From NCBI RefSeq assembly GCF_049316285.1, contig NZ_JBMOXA010000004.1, positions 124,001 through 188,000 of the forward strand: DNA of 64,000 nucleotides, read 5' to 3'. Shown here in pieces: positions 17,509 through 25,806 of this stretch. The notes beneath the pieces were generated by a model. It saw nothing but the letters and a program-made list of their open reading frames with translations, had not been told where the DNA came from and made no database searches. The first letter of the stretch is position 1. Each line of letters starts with the position of its first letter. A program made the translations under genes and the position numbers. This DNA comes from Rhodoferax_B sp049316285 (GTDB lineage Bacteria; Pseudomonadota; Gammaproteobacteria; Burkholderiales; Burkholderiaceae_C).

Positions 17509-17602
17509 ATCGCACAGACACTTTGGTTTGTGCACCGTTTGTCTCCTCCACCCTCCGAAAAGGTGGATTTAGCCCCGAGTTGCAAGACTCGGGGCTTTTT
17601 TC
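17509..17602 (+). ncRNA. Candidate small RNA or terminated leader upstream of ilvA
   Basis: The interval runs from the predicted transcription start to a strong intrinsic terminator (stem GCCCCGAGT/ACTCGGGGC at 17572-17595, then TTTTTT). It contains a hairpin TCCACC/GGTGGA (17547-17552, 17562-17567). Its 5' side forms a C/U-rich tract CTCCTCCACCCTCC, the kind of sequence that can pair with Shine-Dalgarno sites. A further GCACA/TGTGC pairing lies near the 5' end. No plus-strand gene precedes it and it contains no ATG frame. It could be an independent regulator or an attenuated ilvA leader; the leader reading shows no run of Ile, Leu or Val codons. Confidence 0.6.
17572..17602 (+). terminator. 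Intrinsic terminator of the ilvA-upstream transcript
   Basis: A 9-bp GC-rich stem (17572-17580 with 17587-17595), six-base loop and a T6 tract form a textbook terminator. It lies about 98 bases before the ilvA start and faces the same way, so ilvA needs either read-through or its own promoter between 17603 and 17699. Confidence 0.92.
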
Positions 17603-17699
17603 TTTGTGCCGCGTTTTCATGCATTCGGGTCGGGTTTCGGCGGCGTTCTATGATCGAAGGCTCGTTCAGCCCTCAGATTGTCTCGTTTCGCCCAAGACC

Positions 17700-19313
17700 A
17701 TGAAGCCCGCATCCTCTTCCGCCCCCCGCGCCAAAGCCGCACCCCGCACCACTGCACGTGCGAAACCACTGACCCCCGCCGACTATCTGAAGAAGATTCT
17801 GACCGCGCGCGTGTACGACGTGGCCATTGAATCGGCGCTGGAGCCCGCGAAAAACCTGAGCAAGCGTATCCACAACACGGTGCTGCTCAAGCGCGAAGAC
17901 CAGCAACCCGTGTTCAGCTTCAAGCTGCGTGGTGCCTACAACAAGATGGCCCACCTCACGCCCGAGCAATTGAAGCGCGGCGTGATCTGCGCCTCGGCCG
18001 GCAACCACGCCCAGGGCGTGGCCATGAGTGCACACAAGCTGGGCTGCCGCGCGGTGATCGTGATGCCCACCACCACCCCCAGCGTAAAAGTGGACGCGGT
18101 ACGCGGACTCGGCGGCGAAGTGGCCTTGTTCGGCGACAGTTACTCCGATGCGTATCAACACGCCCTGGTGCTGCAAAAGAAGCAAGGCCTGACCTTTGTG
18201 CACCCGTTTGACGACCCCGACGTCATCGCCGGCCAAGGCACCATTGCCATGGAAATCCTGCGCCAGTTGCAAAGCCTGGGCTCACAAAAGCTAGACGCGG
18301 TGTTTGTTGCCATCGGCGGCGGCGGACTGATCTCCGGCGTGGCCAACTACATCAAGGCCGTGCGTCCCGAAATCAAAGTGATTGGTGTGCAGACCATTGA
18401 TTCGGACGCCATGCTGCAGTCCGTCAACGCCAAAAAGCGCGTGACCTTGCCCGACGTGGGCCTGTTTGCCGACGGCACGGCCGTGAAACTGGTGGGCGAA
18501 GAAACCTTCCGCGTGGCACGCCACCTGGTGGACGACTATGTGACGGTGGACACGGACGCCGTCTGCGCCGCCATCAAGGACATTTTTGTCGACACACGCA
18601 GCATCGTCGAGCCCTCGGGCGCGCTGGCCGTGGCCGCCATCAAACAATACGCTGCCACACACAAGACCAAGGGCGAAACCTATGCCGCGATCCTGTGCGG
18701 CGCCAACATGAACTTCGACCGCCTGCGCTTCGTCGCCGAGCGCGCCGAGGTGGGTGAAGAGCGTGAAGCCCTGTTTGCCGTGACCATTCCCGAAGAACGC
18801 GGCAGCTTCCGCCGTTTCTGCGAGGCTGTGGGTTCGTTGCCCGGCGGCCCGCGTAACGTGACCGAGTTCAACTACCGCATCAGCGATGCACAACGCGCGC
18901 ACCTGTTCGTCGGCTTGACGACACACGGTGCGGGTGAATCGACCAAAATCGCGCGCAACTTCAGCAAGCAGGGCTTCAAGACCCTGGACCTGACTCACGA
19001 CGAACTGGCCAAAGAACACGTGCGCCACATGGTCGGCGGCCTGAGCGGCCTGGCGCACGACGAACGCCTGCTGCGCTTCGTTTTCCCCGAGCGGCCGGGC
19101 GCGCTGCTGAAGTTCCTGTCGATGATGCGGCCCAACTGGAACATCAGCCTGTTCCACTACCGCAACCAGGGCTCGGACTACGGCCGCACCTTGGTTGGTG
19201 TGCAAGTGCCCACGGCGGACCACAAGGCGTTCCAGAAATTCCTCGACTCGCTGGGCTACCCCTACGTCGAAGAAACCAACAACCCGGCTTATCAACTGTT
19301 TTTGCGGAGCTGA
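17700..19313 (+). CDS. ilvA: Threonine ammonia-lyase, biosynthetic
   Basis: IlvA is a PLP enzyme converting threonine to 2-oxobutanoate, the entry to isoleucine synthesis. The 537-residue protein has the Schiff-base lysine in VFSFKLRGAYNKM, the substrate loop ASAGNHAQGVA, and the phosphate-binding GGGGLISG. Two ACT-like regulatory repeats follow at the C-terminus (about 345-430 and 440-530, with LPGGPRNVTEFNYR and PERPGALLKFL), so isoleucine feedback is expected. The ATG at 17700 follows no clear Shine-Dalgarno. A 25-30 residue Ala/Pro/Arg-rich tail precedes the catalytic domain. The open frame reaches further upstream through a terminator and is not coding. Confidence 0.96.
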   Translation: MKPASSSAPRAKAAPRTTARAKPLTPADYLKKILTARVYDVAIESALEPAKNLSKRIHNTVLLKREDQQPVFSFKLRGAYNKMAHLTPEQLKRGVICASAGNHAQGVAMSAHKLGCRAVIVMPTTTPSVKVDAVRGLGGEVALFGDSYSDAYQHALVLQKKQGLTFVHPFDDPDVIAGQGTIAMEILRQLQSLGSQKLDAVFVAIGGGGLISGVANYIKAVRPEIKVIGVQTIDSDAMLQSVNAKKRVTLPDVGLFADGTAVKLVGEETFRVARHLVDDYVTVDTDAVCAAIKDIFVDTRSIVEPSGALAVAAIKQYAATHKTKGETYAAILCGANMNFDRLRFVAERAEVGEEREALFAVTIPEERGSFRRFCEAVGSLPGGPRNVTEFNYRISDAQRAHLFVGLTTHGAGESTKIARNFSKQGFKTLDLTHDELAKEHVRHMVGGLSGLAHDERLLRFVFPERPGALLKFLSMMRPNWNISLFHYRNQGSDYGRTLVGVQVPTADHKAFQKFLDSLGYPYVEETNNPAYQLFLRS

Positions 19314-19320
19314 GCCGCGC

Positions 19321-20148
19321 GTGTGTGAACCCAGCGGCAACTTCGTGCGCCACTACCTGCTGGCGGTGCAGTTCTTCACGCGTATTCCGGTCACGGGGCG
19401 CTTGGCCGCGTGGGTGGGTTTCAGCCCGGCGATGTTGCGCGCCAGCGCGGCGCATTTCCCGGGTGTGGGCTGGCTGGCTGCGATTTGGGCCTGTGGTGTG
19501 GCAGCGGTTTGTAGCACCCTATGGGGCCACTTGCCCTACGGTCCCTTGCTCGCTGCGGTGCTGAGCACTGTGGCCACCGTTTGGCTTACCGGCGCCTTCC
19601 ACGAAGACGGCCTGGCCGATGTGGCCGATGGCCTGGGCGGCAGCGCCGACAGAACACGCGCGCTCGACATCATGAAGGACTCGCGCATCGGCGCCTATGG
19701 CGCCATCGCCCTGGTACTGGCCTTGCTCACCAAGGTGGCGCTGCTCGCGCTGTTGGGTGCACACAGCCTCAGCGCGTTGTTGGCAGCCTTGGGCGCGGGC
19801 CACGTCTGGTCGCGCTGGTGCCCGCTGGTGCTGGTGCACACCCTGCCGCACGTGGGCGACACCGCCACCTCCAAGAGCAAACCCCTGGCCGACCAAATGA
19901 GCAAGGCCGCGCTGGCGGTGGCGCTTTTATGGTGTTTTGTGCCGCTGGCGCTTGCAGTGGTTGCGCAAGGCGCTCTCTTTACAGGAGCAGGCGTGGTCTG
20001 CGCCCTGCTCGCCCTGGTATGGATGCGCCGCCTGTTGCAGCGCCGCATCCGGGGCTTTACCGGCGACGGCCTGGGCGCCACGCAGCAGTTGTGCGAAATC
20101 GCCTTCTACCTCGGCGCGGCCCTCACCGTTTCTTCGTTGGCAGCTTGA
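19321..20148 (+). CDS. cobS: Adenosylcobinamide-GDP ribazoletransferase
   Basis: CobS joins adenosylcobinamide-GDP to alpha-ribazole (or its phosphate) at the inner membrane, finishing the cobalamin nucleotide loop. The 275-residue, multi-helix protein begins at GTG 19321 with NFVRHYLLAVQFFTRIPV. It contains the acidic GAFHEDGLADVADGLGG motif and MKDSRIGAYGAIALV, both diagnostic. It starts seven bases after the ilvA stop and ends one base before the phosphatase start, so all three may share a transcript. Other cob genes are not in the window. Confidence 0.95.
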   Translation: MCEPSGNFVRHYLLAVQFFTRIPVTGRLAAWVGFSPAMLRASAAHFPGVGWLAAIWACGVAAVCSTLWGHLPYGPLLAAVLSTVATVWLTGAFHEDGLADVADGLGGSADRTRALDIMKDSRIGAYGAIALVLALLTKVALLALLGAHSLSALLAALGAGHVWSRWCPLVLVHTLPHVGDTATSKSKPLADQMSKAALAVALLWCFVPLALAVVAQGALFTGAGVVCALLALVWMRRLLQRRIRGFTGDGLGATQQLCEIAFYLGAALTVSSLAA

Positions 20149-20149
20149 C

Positions 20150-20698
20150 ATGCCCCGCTTATGGATCGCCCGCCATGCCGTACCGCTGATCGCCGCCGGC
20201 ACCTGCTACGGCCAGCTTGACGTGGCCGCCGATAAGGACGCCACCCAACAAGCTGCGCGCCACTTGGCCGAGGACCTGCCGCAGGCTTTGGTCGTGACCC
20301 ACTCACCGCTACAAAGATGTGAGCAGCTTGCGCTTGCGCTGAAAGCCCAAAGGCTTGATTTGCCATCCATGCCGGATACACGGCTGATGGAAATGCACTT
20401 TGGCGCTTGGGAGGGCATAGCCTGGGATGTCATAGACCCCCAGGCCCTGGCCGCCTGGACAGCGCAGTTCGCCAGCCATGCGCCGGGCGGCGGCGAAAGT
20501 CTGCAGATCTTCATGGCGCGTGTGGCCTCGGCATTGGATGACGTGCGCCGCAGCGGTCGCGACAGTCTGTGGATCAGCCACGCCGGCGTGGCACGTGCGG
20601 CATCGTTGGTGGCCACAGGCCAACCAGTCACCCAAGCCCACGAGTGGCCGAAAGAAGGACCAGGATTCGGCGAATATGTTGTGCTGAATCTCGCATAA
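20150..20698 (+). CDS. cobC: Histidine phosphatase, probable alpha-ribazole phosphatase
   Basis: The 182-residue protein has the phosphoglycerate-mutase-like fold: N-terminal RHA motif with the phospho-accepting His (LWIARHAVPL), the second arginine in THSPLQRCEQLA, the acidic MEMHFGAWEG segment, and the second catalytic His in WISHAGVARA. The first motif reads RHA rather than RHG, a tolerated change. Adjacency to cobS with a one-base gap supports dephosphorylation of alpha-ribazole-5'-phosphate; without that context it would only be a generic phosphatase. Confidence 0.85.
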   Translation: MPRLWIARHAVPLIAAGTCYGQLDVAADKDATQQAARHLAEDLPQALVVTHSPLQRCEQLALALKAQRLDLPSMPDTRLMEMHFGAWEGIAWDVIDPQALAAWTAQFASHAPGGGESLQIFMARVASALDDVRRSGRDSLWISHAGVARAASLVATGQPVTQAHEWPKEGPGFGEYVVLNLA

Positions 20699-20812
20699 CA
20701 CTGGCCGCTGCAGCGCAGCGCAACTTGCGCCCCACCGGCGACAGGCTTATGGTGGGCCTCCAACGCTCAGGAGCTAACTGGCCGTGACACTCTTCCGGCC
20801 CCTTTTCCGTAC

Positions 20813-21355
20813 TTAACTGCCGGTGGTCACTTCCGCTGGAATAGGAATGGCCTGAGGCCCAGGCATGGCCGCAGGCACGGGCACCGCTACCGGCATCCCG
20901 CTTGGCCCGGTGTTCTTGGGCAAAGGCACCTCCAGCGTGGCCACCGCCGGGCCATCCATGCTGCGCGCCAGCACCGCACGGCGTGGCGACACCGATTGCA
21001 GCAGCAGGTCTTGCTCCAGCGCAGCACCGACCCGGAAGGGCTTGGCCGCTTGGCCGTCGATGGCGATCAACGCGGCGCCGTGAGGCGCGCCGGTGATCAC
21101 GCCAACCAGCGCAAAACGATTCGGCGCGGCCACGGCAGCCGTTGACACCGCGCGCGCGCCAAGCAGCCGGGCGACCTGGTTCGAGTCCACGGGTGTCACG
21201 GCAGCGGGCATCACGGCCGCCTGCGGGCCACCCGGCGACGAGGTCGCTTTCAGCCCCCAGAACACCACGCTGGCCAATGCCGCAGCCCAAACCACGAAGG
21301 TCACGCCGCGCACCCGCCAGCGTGCGCCAGCGCCATCCTGCATATTCAGTAACAT
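20813..21355 (-). CDS. gspC: Type II secretion inner-membrane protein GspC (short form)
   Basis: The 180-residue protein has one N-terminal helix (about residues 17-37, TFVVWAAALASVVFWGLKA) and a periplasmic homology region (NRFALVGVITGAPHGAALIAIDGQ..FRVGAAL..LQSVSPRRAVL). This pattern marks the GspC HR domain that contacts the GspD secretin. It ends in a Pro-rich tail and has no PDZ domain, so it is shorter than enterobacterial GspC (about 270). The ATG at 21355 is chosen because the helix follows it. It is divergent from gspG with starts 22-61 bases apart. Confidence 0.87.
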   Translation of the reverse strand: MLLNMQDGAGARWRVRGVTFVVWAAALASVVFWGLKATSSPGGPQAAVMPAAVTPVDSNQVARLLGARAVSTAAVAAPNRFALVGVITGAPHGAALIAIDGQAAKPFRVGAALEQDLLLQSVSPRRAVLARSMDGPAVATLEVPLPKNTGPSGMPVAVPVPAAMPGPQAIPIPAEVTTGS

Positions 21356-21416
21356 GCGCCGATTATGATGGAAGGCAATGACCATTTTGTTGCGCCCCAC
21401 CATCGCCCATTCCCAC

Positions 21417-21860
21417 ATGCCAAACTCCGTTTCCTCCAGCCTGCGCCAACGCCTCCAACGCGGCTTTACCTTGATCGAATTGATGGTGGTGCTGGTCATC
21501 ATTGGTGTCCTGGCCGCGCTCATCGTGCCCAATGTGCTGGACCGCGCCGACGACGCACGCACCACCGCCGCACGCACCGACGTCAACAACCTGATGCAAG
21601 CGCTCAAGCTCTACCGTCTCGACAACCAACGTTATCCCACGGGTGAACAAGGCCTGCAGGCGCTGGTCGCCAAGCCCAGCACCAACCCCGTGCCGGCCAA
21701 CTGGAAGCCCTACATCGACAAGCTGCCCAACGACCCCTGGGGCCGCGCCTACCAATACCTCAACCCGGGCATCAAGGGCGAGATTGATGTGATGTCGTTC
21801 GGTGCCGATGGCCAGTCTGGCGGTGAAGGCAAAAACGCCGACATCGGCAGCTGGCAATAA
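21417..21860 (+). CDS. gspG: Type II secretion major pseudopilin
   Basis: GspG forms the body of the T2SS pseudopilus. The prepilin peptidase site is QRG/FTLIELMVVLVIIGVLAAL, with Glu at mature position 5. The downstream region has TDVNNLMQALKLYRLDNQRYPT, LPNDPWGRAYQYLNPG and a C-terminal FGADGQSGGEG calcium-site segment, all family hallmarks. The ATG at 21417 gives a normal 16-residue leader; an ATG at 21378 would give a 29-residue leader and is the alternative. The gene opens the gspG-to-gspE run. Confidence 0.96.
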   Translation: MPNSVSSSLRQRLQRGFTLIELMVVLVIIGVLAALIVPNVLDRADDARTTAARTDVNNLMQALKLYRLDNQRYPTGEQGLQALVAKPSTNPVPANWKPYIDKLPNDPWGRAYQYLNPGIKGEIDVMSFGADGQSGGEGKNADIGSWQ

Positions 21861-21915
21861 GCCAGCGCCCGCCAAGTTCCTCCACAGCTTTGCCCGCCTC
21901 AGGGCAGAACGCAGC

Positions 21916-22356
21916 TTGCGCCACCTACACCGCACCATCGCCAGGACCCGCGGCTTCACTTTGCTGGAGCTGATGGTGGTGGTCGCCATCGTGGCGCTGG
22001 CCAGTGCCGGTGTCGGTTTGGCGATCCGCGACAACAGCCAGACGCTGCTCACGCGGGATGCCGACCGTCTCGCCGCCTTGCTGGATGCGGCGCGTGCCCA
22101 GTCACGGGCCAGCGGTGTGCCGGTGCGCTGGCGCGTGTTGCCCGAAGGTTTTCGTTTCGAAGGGCTGGCGGGCGGCAACCCGCCCAGCCAATGGCTCGCC
22201 GCCGACACCGTGGCCACACCCGGCGCGGTGCTGGTGCTAGGGCCCGAGCCCATCATCGCGCCACAAGAAGTGCGTTTGGCGTCAGCGCAACAGCCCGGGC
22301 AGATTCTGCGCGTGGCCACCGACGGTGTACGGCCGTTCAAAGTGCTGCCGCCATGA
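21916..22356 (+). CDS. gspH: Type II secretion minor pseudopilin GspH
   Basis: The prepilin motif TRG/FTLLELMVVVAIVALASAG is clear, followed by a GspH-type head domain of about 130 residues. The start is uncertain. TTG at 21916 gives a 13-residue leader with an AGGG upstream; in-frame ATGs at 21802 and 21808 lie inside gspG and would give long overlapping leaders. Its TGA overlaps the gspI ATG (ATGA), showing coupling. It sits near the pseudopilus base or tip by family knowledge. Confidence 0.9.
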   Translation: MRHLHRTIARTRGFTLLELMVVVAIVALASAGVGLAIRDNSQTLLTRDADRLAALLDAARAQSRASGVPVRWRVLPEGFRFEGLAGGNPPSQWLAADTVATPGAVLVLGPEPIIAPQEVRLASAQQPGQILRVATDGVRPFKVLPP

Positions 22357-22739
22357 AAAGCCCAAAGCGCATGCTGCGCGCAGGTGGCCGCTACGCTGGC
22401 TTCACGCTGGTCGAAGTGCTGGTGGCGTTGGGCATCGTTGCCGTGGCGCTGCTCGCCGGCCTGCGCGCCAGCAGCGCCCTCACCACCAATGCGCAACGCC
22501 AGTCGGATGTGCTGCTGGCCCAGCTGTGCGCCGAGAACGAATTGGTCAAGGTACGCCTGTCGACACAAATGCCCAACGTCGGCGACAGCACCCAGGCCTG
22601 CGAACAGGCGGGTCTGGCGCTGCAGGTGAACATCGCGGTGCGCCCCACGCCCAACCCGAGTTTTCGCCGGGTCGACGCCGTGGTGCTGAACGGCGATTCG
22701 CCGGTGCTGCGCCTGACCACCATCGTGGGGCGCTTCTGA
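22353..22739 (+). CDS. gspI: Type II secretion minor pseudopilin GspI
   Basis: The 128-residue minor pseudopilin has the leader MKSPKRMLRAGGRYAG cleaved before FTLVEVLVALGIVAVALLAG. A short head domain with two cysteines (LCAENELV.., STQACEQAG) follows. It belongs to the I-J-K tip complex. ATGA overlaps couple it to gspH upstream and gspJ downstream. Confidence 0.93.
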   Translation: MKSPKRMLRAGGRYAGFTLVEVLVALGIVAVALLAGLRASSALTTNAQRQSDVLLAQLCAENELVKVRLSTQMPNVGDSTQACEQAGLALQVNIAVRPTPNPSFRRVDAVVLNGDSPVLRLTTIVGRF

Positions 22740-23440
22740 TGCGTCAGCTTTCCATGCCTAGGCCCTCAAATTCGCGCGGCTTCACCTTGGTCGAGTTGCT
22801 GGTGGCGCTGTCCGTCATGGCGATACTGGCGGTGCTGAGCTGGCAGGGCCTGGACACCATGCTGCGCACCCAGCAGCAAACCCAACAACGTGCCGACGAC
22901 GTGTTGTCGTTGCAGGCGGGCCTGTCCCAATGGAAGGCCGACCTAGACGCCGTGGTCGACCTGGCCGGCACCAGCCCCATGGAGTGGGACGGCCGCAGCC
23001 TGCGTTTGCTGCGCCTGAGCAGCAACCCGGCCGACAACGGCGCGCTGGTGGTGGCCTGGGCGCGGCGCAACATCGACGGCCAAGACCAATGGCTGCGCTG
23101 GCAAAGCCCGCCGGTGCTGACCCGCGCCGAACGCGCCCAAGCCTGGGAACAAGCCACGCTGTGGGCGCAAAACCCCGGCGCAGAACAAAAGCGCCGCGAG
23201 GTGGTGGTCACACCCATGGCCGACTGGCGCATCTTCTTCTTCCGCGACAACACCTGGAGCAACCCGCTCTCCAGCACCGGCAACACCAACACCGGCGGCA
23301 ATAGCGGGCTCGCCGCTCAGCTGGACGCGGCCATTCCACGCGGTGTGCGGCTGGAGCTGTCGCTGCCTGCCGGCCTGCCGATCTCGGGCAACCTCACCGT
23401 CGACTGGGTCCGCCCCACGGTCGGCGGCGGCAAGTCATGA
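22739..23440 (+). CDS. gspJ: Type II secretion minor pseudopilin GspJ
   Basis: The 233-residue pseudopilin starts MRQLSMPRPSNSRG with cleavage before FTLVELLVALSVMAILAVL. The head domain includes LSWQGLDTMLRTQQQT..DLDAVVDL, typical of GspJ. An NTNTGGNSG low-complexity loop lies near residue 181-190. Its ATG shares a base with the gspI stop (TGATG) and its stop overlaps gspK by four bases. It is part of the pseudopilus tip. Confidence 0.93.
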   Translation: MRQLSMPRPSNSRGFTLVELLVALSVMAILAVLSWQGLDTMLRTQQQTQQRADDVLSLQAGLSQWKADLDAVVDLAGTSPMEWDGRSLRLLRLSSNPADNGALVVAWARRNIDGQDQWLRWQSPPVLTRAERAQAWEQATLWAQNPGAEQKRREVVVTPMADWRIFFFRDNTWSNPLSSTGNTNTGGNSGLAAQLDAAIPRGVRLELSLPAGLPISGNLTVDWVRPTVGGGKS

Positions 23441-24486
23441 ACGCTGGTCGTTATCACCAGCGCGGTGCGGCCCTGCTCATGGCCATGCTCACCGTGGCCC
23501 TGGTCGCCACACTGGCCGCCGCGTCGCTGTGGCAGCAGTGGCGCAGCGTAGAGGTGGAAAGCGCCGAGCGCTCGCGTGTGCAGACTTCCTGGGTGCTCAC
23601 CGGCGCACTCGACTGGGGTCGGCTGATCCTGCGAGAAGACGCGCGCGCGCGTGGCAACAATGCCATTGACCACCTGGGTGAGCCCTGGGCCGTGCCGCTG
23701 CAGGAGTCCCGCCTGTCGACCTTTCTGGCCGCCGACCGCGAACACGTGGTCAGCGACGACGGTGGCGACGATGCTGCCAACGCGGCTTTCTTGTCGGGTC
23801 AGATCATCGATGCCCAGTCGCGCATGAACGTGATGAATCTGATCGATGGTGCCAAACTCTCAGAAACCCAGCTGGCGCATTTCGAGCGCCTGTTCAGCAG
23901 CCTGAACCTGCCGGTAGGTGAGCTCACCATGATGGCTGAAAACCTGCGCCTGGCGAAAGTGTCTAGCCAAACCAGCAGCAGCACCGGTGCCCCTGCCAGC
24001 GCCGCCAGTGCGGCATCCGCCGGTAGCGCAGGCAGCGACGCCACAAGCGCCAGCACCGCCCCCCTGCTGCCCCAGCGCATTGCGCAGCTCACCTGGCTGG
24101 GACTGTCCAGCCGCACGCTGCAGGCCTTGCAGGCCTATGTCACCGTGCTGCCCAACGCCACACCGGTGAACCTCAACACCGCCCCCGCGGAAGTACTCGC
24201 GGCGGTGCTGCCGACGCTGGGCCGTGACGGCGCGCAACAAGCCGTGGCGGCACGCGCGCGCAACCCCTTCAGCAGCCCATCGGACGCCGCCACCCGGCTG
24301 GGTATCGAGAACATAGACGCCAACAACCTGGGCGTGGCCTCGAGCTATTTTGAAATCTACGGCCGGCTGCGTCTGGGCGACCTCACCGTGGTGGAACACT
24401 CCCTGGTGAACCGCAGCGGCTCCACGGTGACCACGCTCTGGCGCGAGCGCACTGCGGCAAACCCTAGCAGTGCCGCCGGCCCGTAA
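23437..24486 (+). CDS. gspK: Type II secretion minor pseudopilin GspK
   Basis: GspK caps the pseudopilus tip. The 349-residue protein has the leader MNAGRYHQRG/AALLMAMLTVALVATL; as usual for GspK the +5 Glu is replaced. The large head domain contains GQIIDAQSRMNVMNLID and VNLNTAPAEVLAAVLP (helix-hairpin-helix-like). An Ala/Ser-rich insertion (about residues 182-207) is low complexity and likely a surface loop. It is coupled to gspJ by an ATGA overlap. Confidence 0.94.
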   Translation: MNAGRYHQRGAALLMAMLTVALVATLAAASLWQQWRSVEVESAERSRVQTSWVLTGALDWGRLILREDARARGNNAIDHLGEPWAVPLQESRLSTFLAADREHVVSDDGGDDAANAAFLSGQIIDAQSRMNVMNLIDGAKLSETQLAHFERLFSSLNLPVGELTMMAENLRLAKVSSQTSSSTGAPASAASAASAGSAGSDATSASTAPLLPQRIAQLTWLGLSSRTLQALQAYVTVLPNATPVNLNTAPAEVLAAVLPTLGRDGAQQAVAARARNPFSSPSDAATRLGIENIDANNLGVASSYFEIYGRLRLGDLTVVEHSLVNRSGSTVTTLWRERTAANPSSAAGP

Positions 24487-24531
24487 GCAACCGTCATATC
24501 CCCTCTCTACAATGGCCGACCAATTCCGTTC

Positions 24532-25806
24532 ATGAGCACCCTTATCGTCCTGCTTCCGCCGCTTGCCGCGGAAGCCTTCAGCCCCGCCACTGCGTTCGAC
24601 TATGTCTGGACGGAGGACGACCGCGCACCTGCCCAACACGACCGCGCACCCGCCTCGGTGCTGCCCTCGCGTGGCAAAAATGCGGCGGCGGCCACTGCCG
24701 TGGTGGCGGTGGTGCCGGTGCAAGCCTTGTCGTGGCACCGGCTGGAGTTGCCGCGTGGCAGCCTGCCGCGCAGCGCCTTGTCCGGCAGCAGCGGCACGCC
24801 GCGCCTGCGCGCGGTGCTCGAAGGCCTGCTCGAAGACCGCCTGCTCGAAGAACCCGAAACCCTGCACTTCGCCGTGCAACCGGGGGCGGTGGATGGTGCG
24901 CCGGTGTGGGTGGCGGTATGCCAACGCGCCTGGTTGCGTGCCGCACTCGCCACCCTGGAGTCCGCCAAGTGCCAGGTGCTGCGCATCGTGCCCGAGTTCG
25001 CGCCCGCTGCCGACGACACACCCCAGCCGCTGCAAGCCCTGGGCACACCCGAACACGCGCAGTTGGTTCACACCAGTGCGCACGGCGTGCGCCTGCTGCC
25101 GCTGAGCGCCACCACCCTGGCGCTGACCGCTGCAGAAGCCGCACCACCGCCGCTGGTGGCCGAGCCGCTGGTGGCCGCCCTCACCGAACAACTCAGCGGC
25201 CACCCCGCCGTGTTGCGCACCAATGCGCAACGCTGGGTCGATGCCGCACATTCGCCATGGGATCTGGCGCAGTTCGAATTCAACGCCTCGGGCAGCAATC
25301 GCCTGATGAAGCGCGGCACGCAGTGGCTGCAGCAAGGCTTGCGTGCACCGCAGTGGCGCGCCGCACGCTGGGGCATAGGCCTGTTGGTCGCCGCCCAGGT
25401 GATAGGGCTCAACGCCTGGGCCTGGAAAGAATCCGCCAGCCTGGAAGCACAACGCAACGCCGTGCGCAGCACGCTGGTGCAAACCTTTCCGCATGTGAAG
25501 GTGGTGGTCGACGCACCGGTACAAATGGAGCGTGAACTGGTGCTGTTGCGCCAGGCCACCGGCGCCTCCACCGGCCACGACCTGGAAGGCATGTTGTCGG
25601 CCTTGGGTACGGCCAGTGTATCGGTGGAAAGTTTTGCGCTCACCGGCGTGGAGTTCAACGGCAGCACCGGCGTGTTCCGTGGCACCGGCCTGGAGCCGGC
25701 ACGCGAGCAGTTGGCCGGCCTGCTGGCCACCATGGGCTTCCAGGCCAAAACCGAAGGCGACCAGCTCACCCTGCAACCTGCCGTACCCAAACGCGCCCAG
25801 CCATGA
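24532..25806 (+). CDS. gspL: Type II secretion inner-membrane platform protein GspL
   Basis: The 424-residue protein has an actin-like cytoplasmic domain (about 1-270; LEGLLEDRLLEEPETLHFA motif) that binds GspE. A single membrane helix follows near 282-302 (WGIGLLVAAQVIGLNAWAW), then a periplasmic ferredoxin-like domain. Ala/Arg/Pro-rich stretches near residues 25-55 look disordered. It begins 45 bases after gspK and overlaps gspM by four bases. Confidence 0.92.
   Translation: MSTLIVLLPPLAAEAFSPATAFDYVWTEDDRAPAQHDRAPASVLPSRGKNAAAATAVVAVVPVQALSWHRLELPRGSLPRSALSGSSGTPRLRAVLEGLLEDRLLEEPETLHFAVQPGAVDGAPVWVAVCQRAWLRAALATLESAKCQVLRIVPEFAPAADDTPQPLQALGTPEHAQLVHTSAHGVRLLPLSATTLALTAAEAAPPPLVAEPLVAALTEQLSGHPAVLRTNAQRWVDAAHSPWDLAQFEFNASGSNRLMKRGTQWLQQGLRAPQWRAARWGIGLLVAAQVIGLNAWAWKESASLEAQRNAVRSTLVQTFPHVKVVVDAPVQMERELVLLRQATGASTGHDLEGMLSALGTASVSVESFALTGVEFNGSTGVFRGTGLEPAREQLAGLLATMGFQAKTEGDQLTLQPAVPKRAQP

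Noticed and set aside
17523..17699. N-terminal extension of IlvA or a leader peptide
   Set aside because: It runs through a strong terminator and hairpin, lacks a ribosome site and has no run of Ile, Leu or Val codons.
19195..19320. Longer cobS start upstream of the GTG
   Set aside because: It would overlap the end of ilvA by over 100 bases and gives a non-membrane, Arg/Thr-rich segment foreign to CobS.
19314..20149. A cobalamin riboswitch controlling cobS
   Set aside because: Only seven bases separate ilvA and cobS, leaving no room for a leader structure, and no B12-box-like sequence was seen.
20150..20698. Catalytic loss in the CobC-like phosphatase because the motif is RHA not RHG
   Set aside because: The phospho-His and second His are present, and RHA variants are found in active members, so inactivity is not supported.
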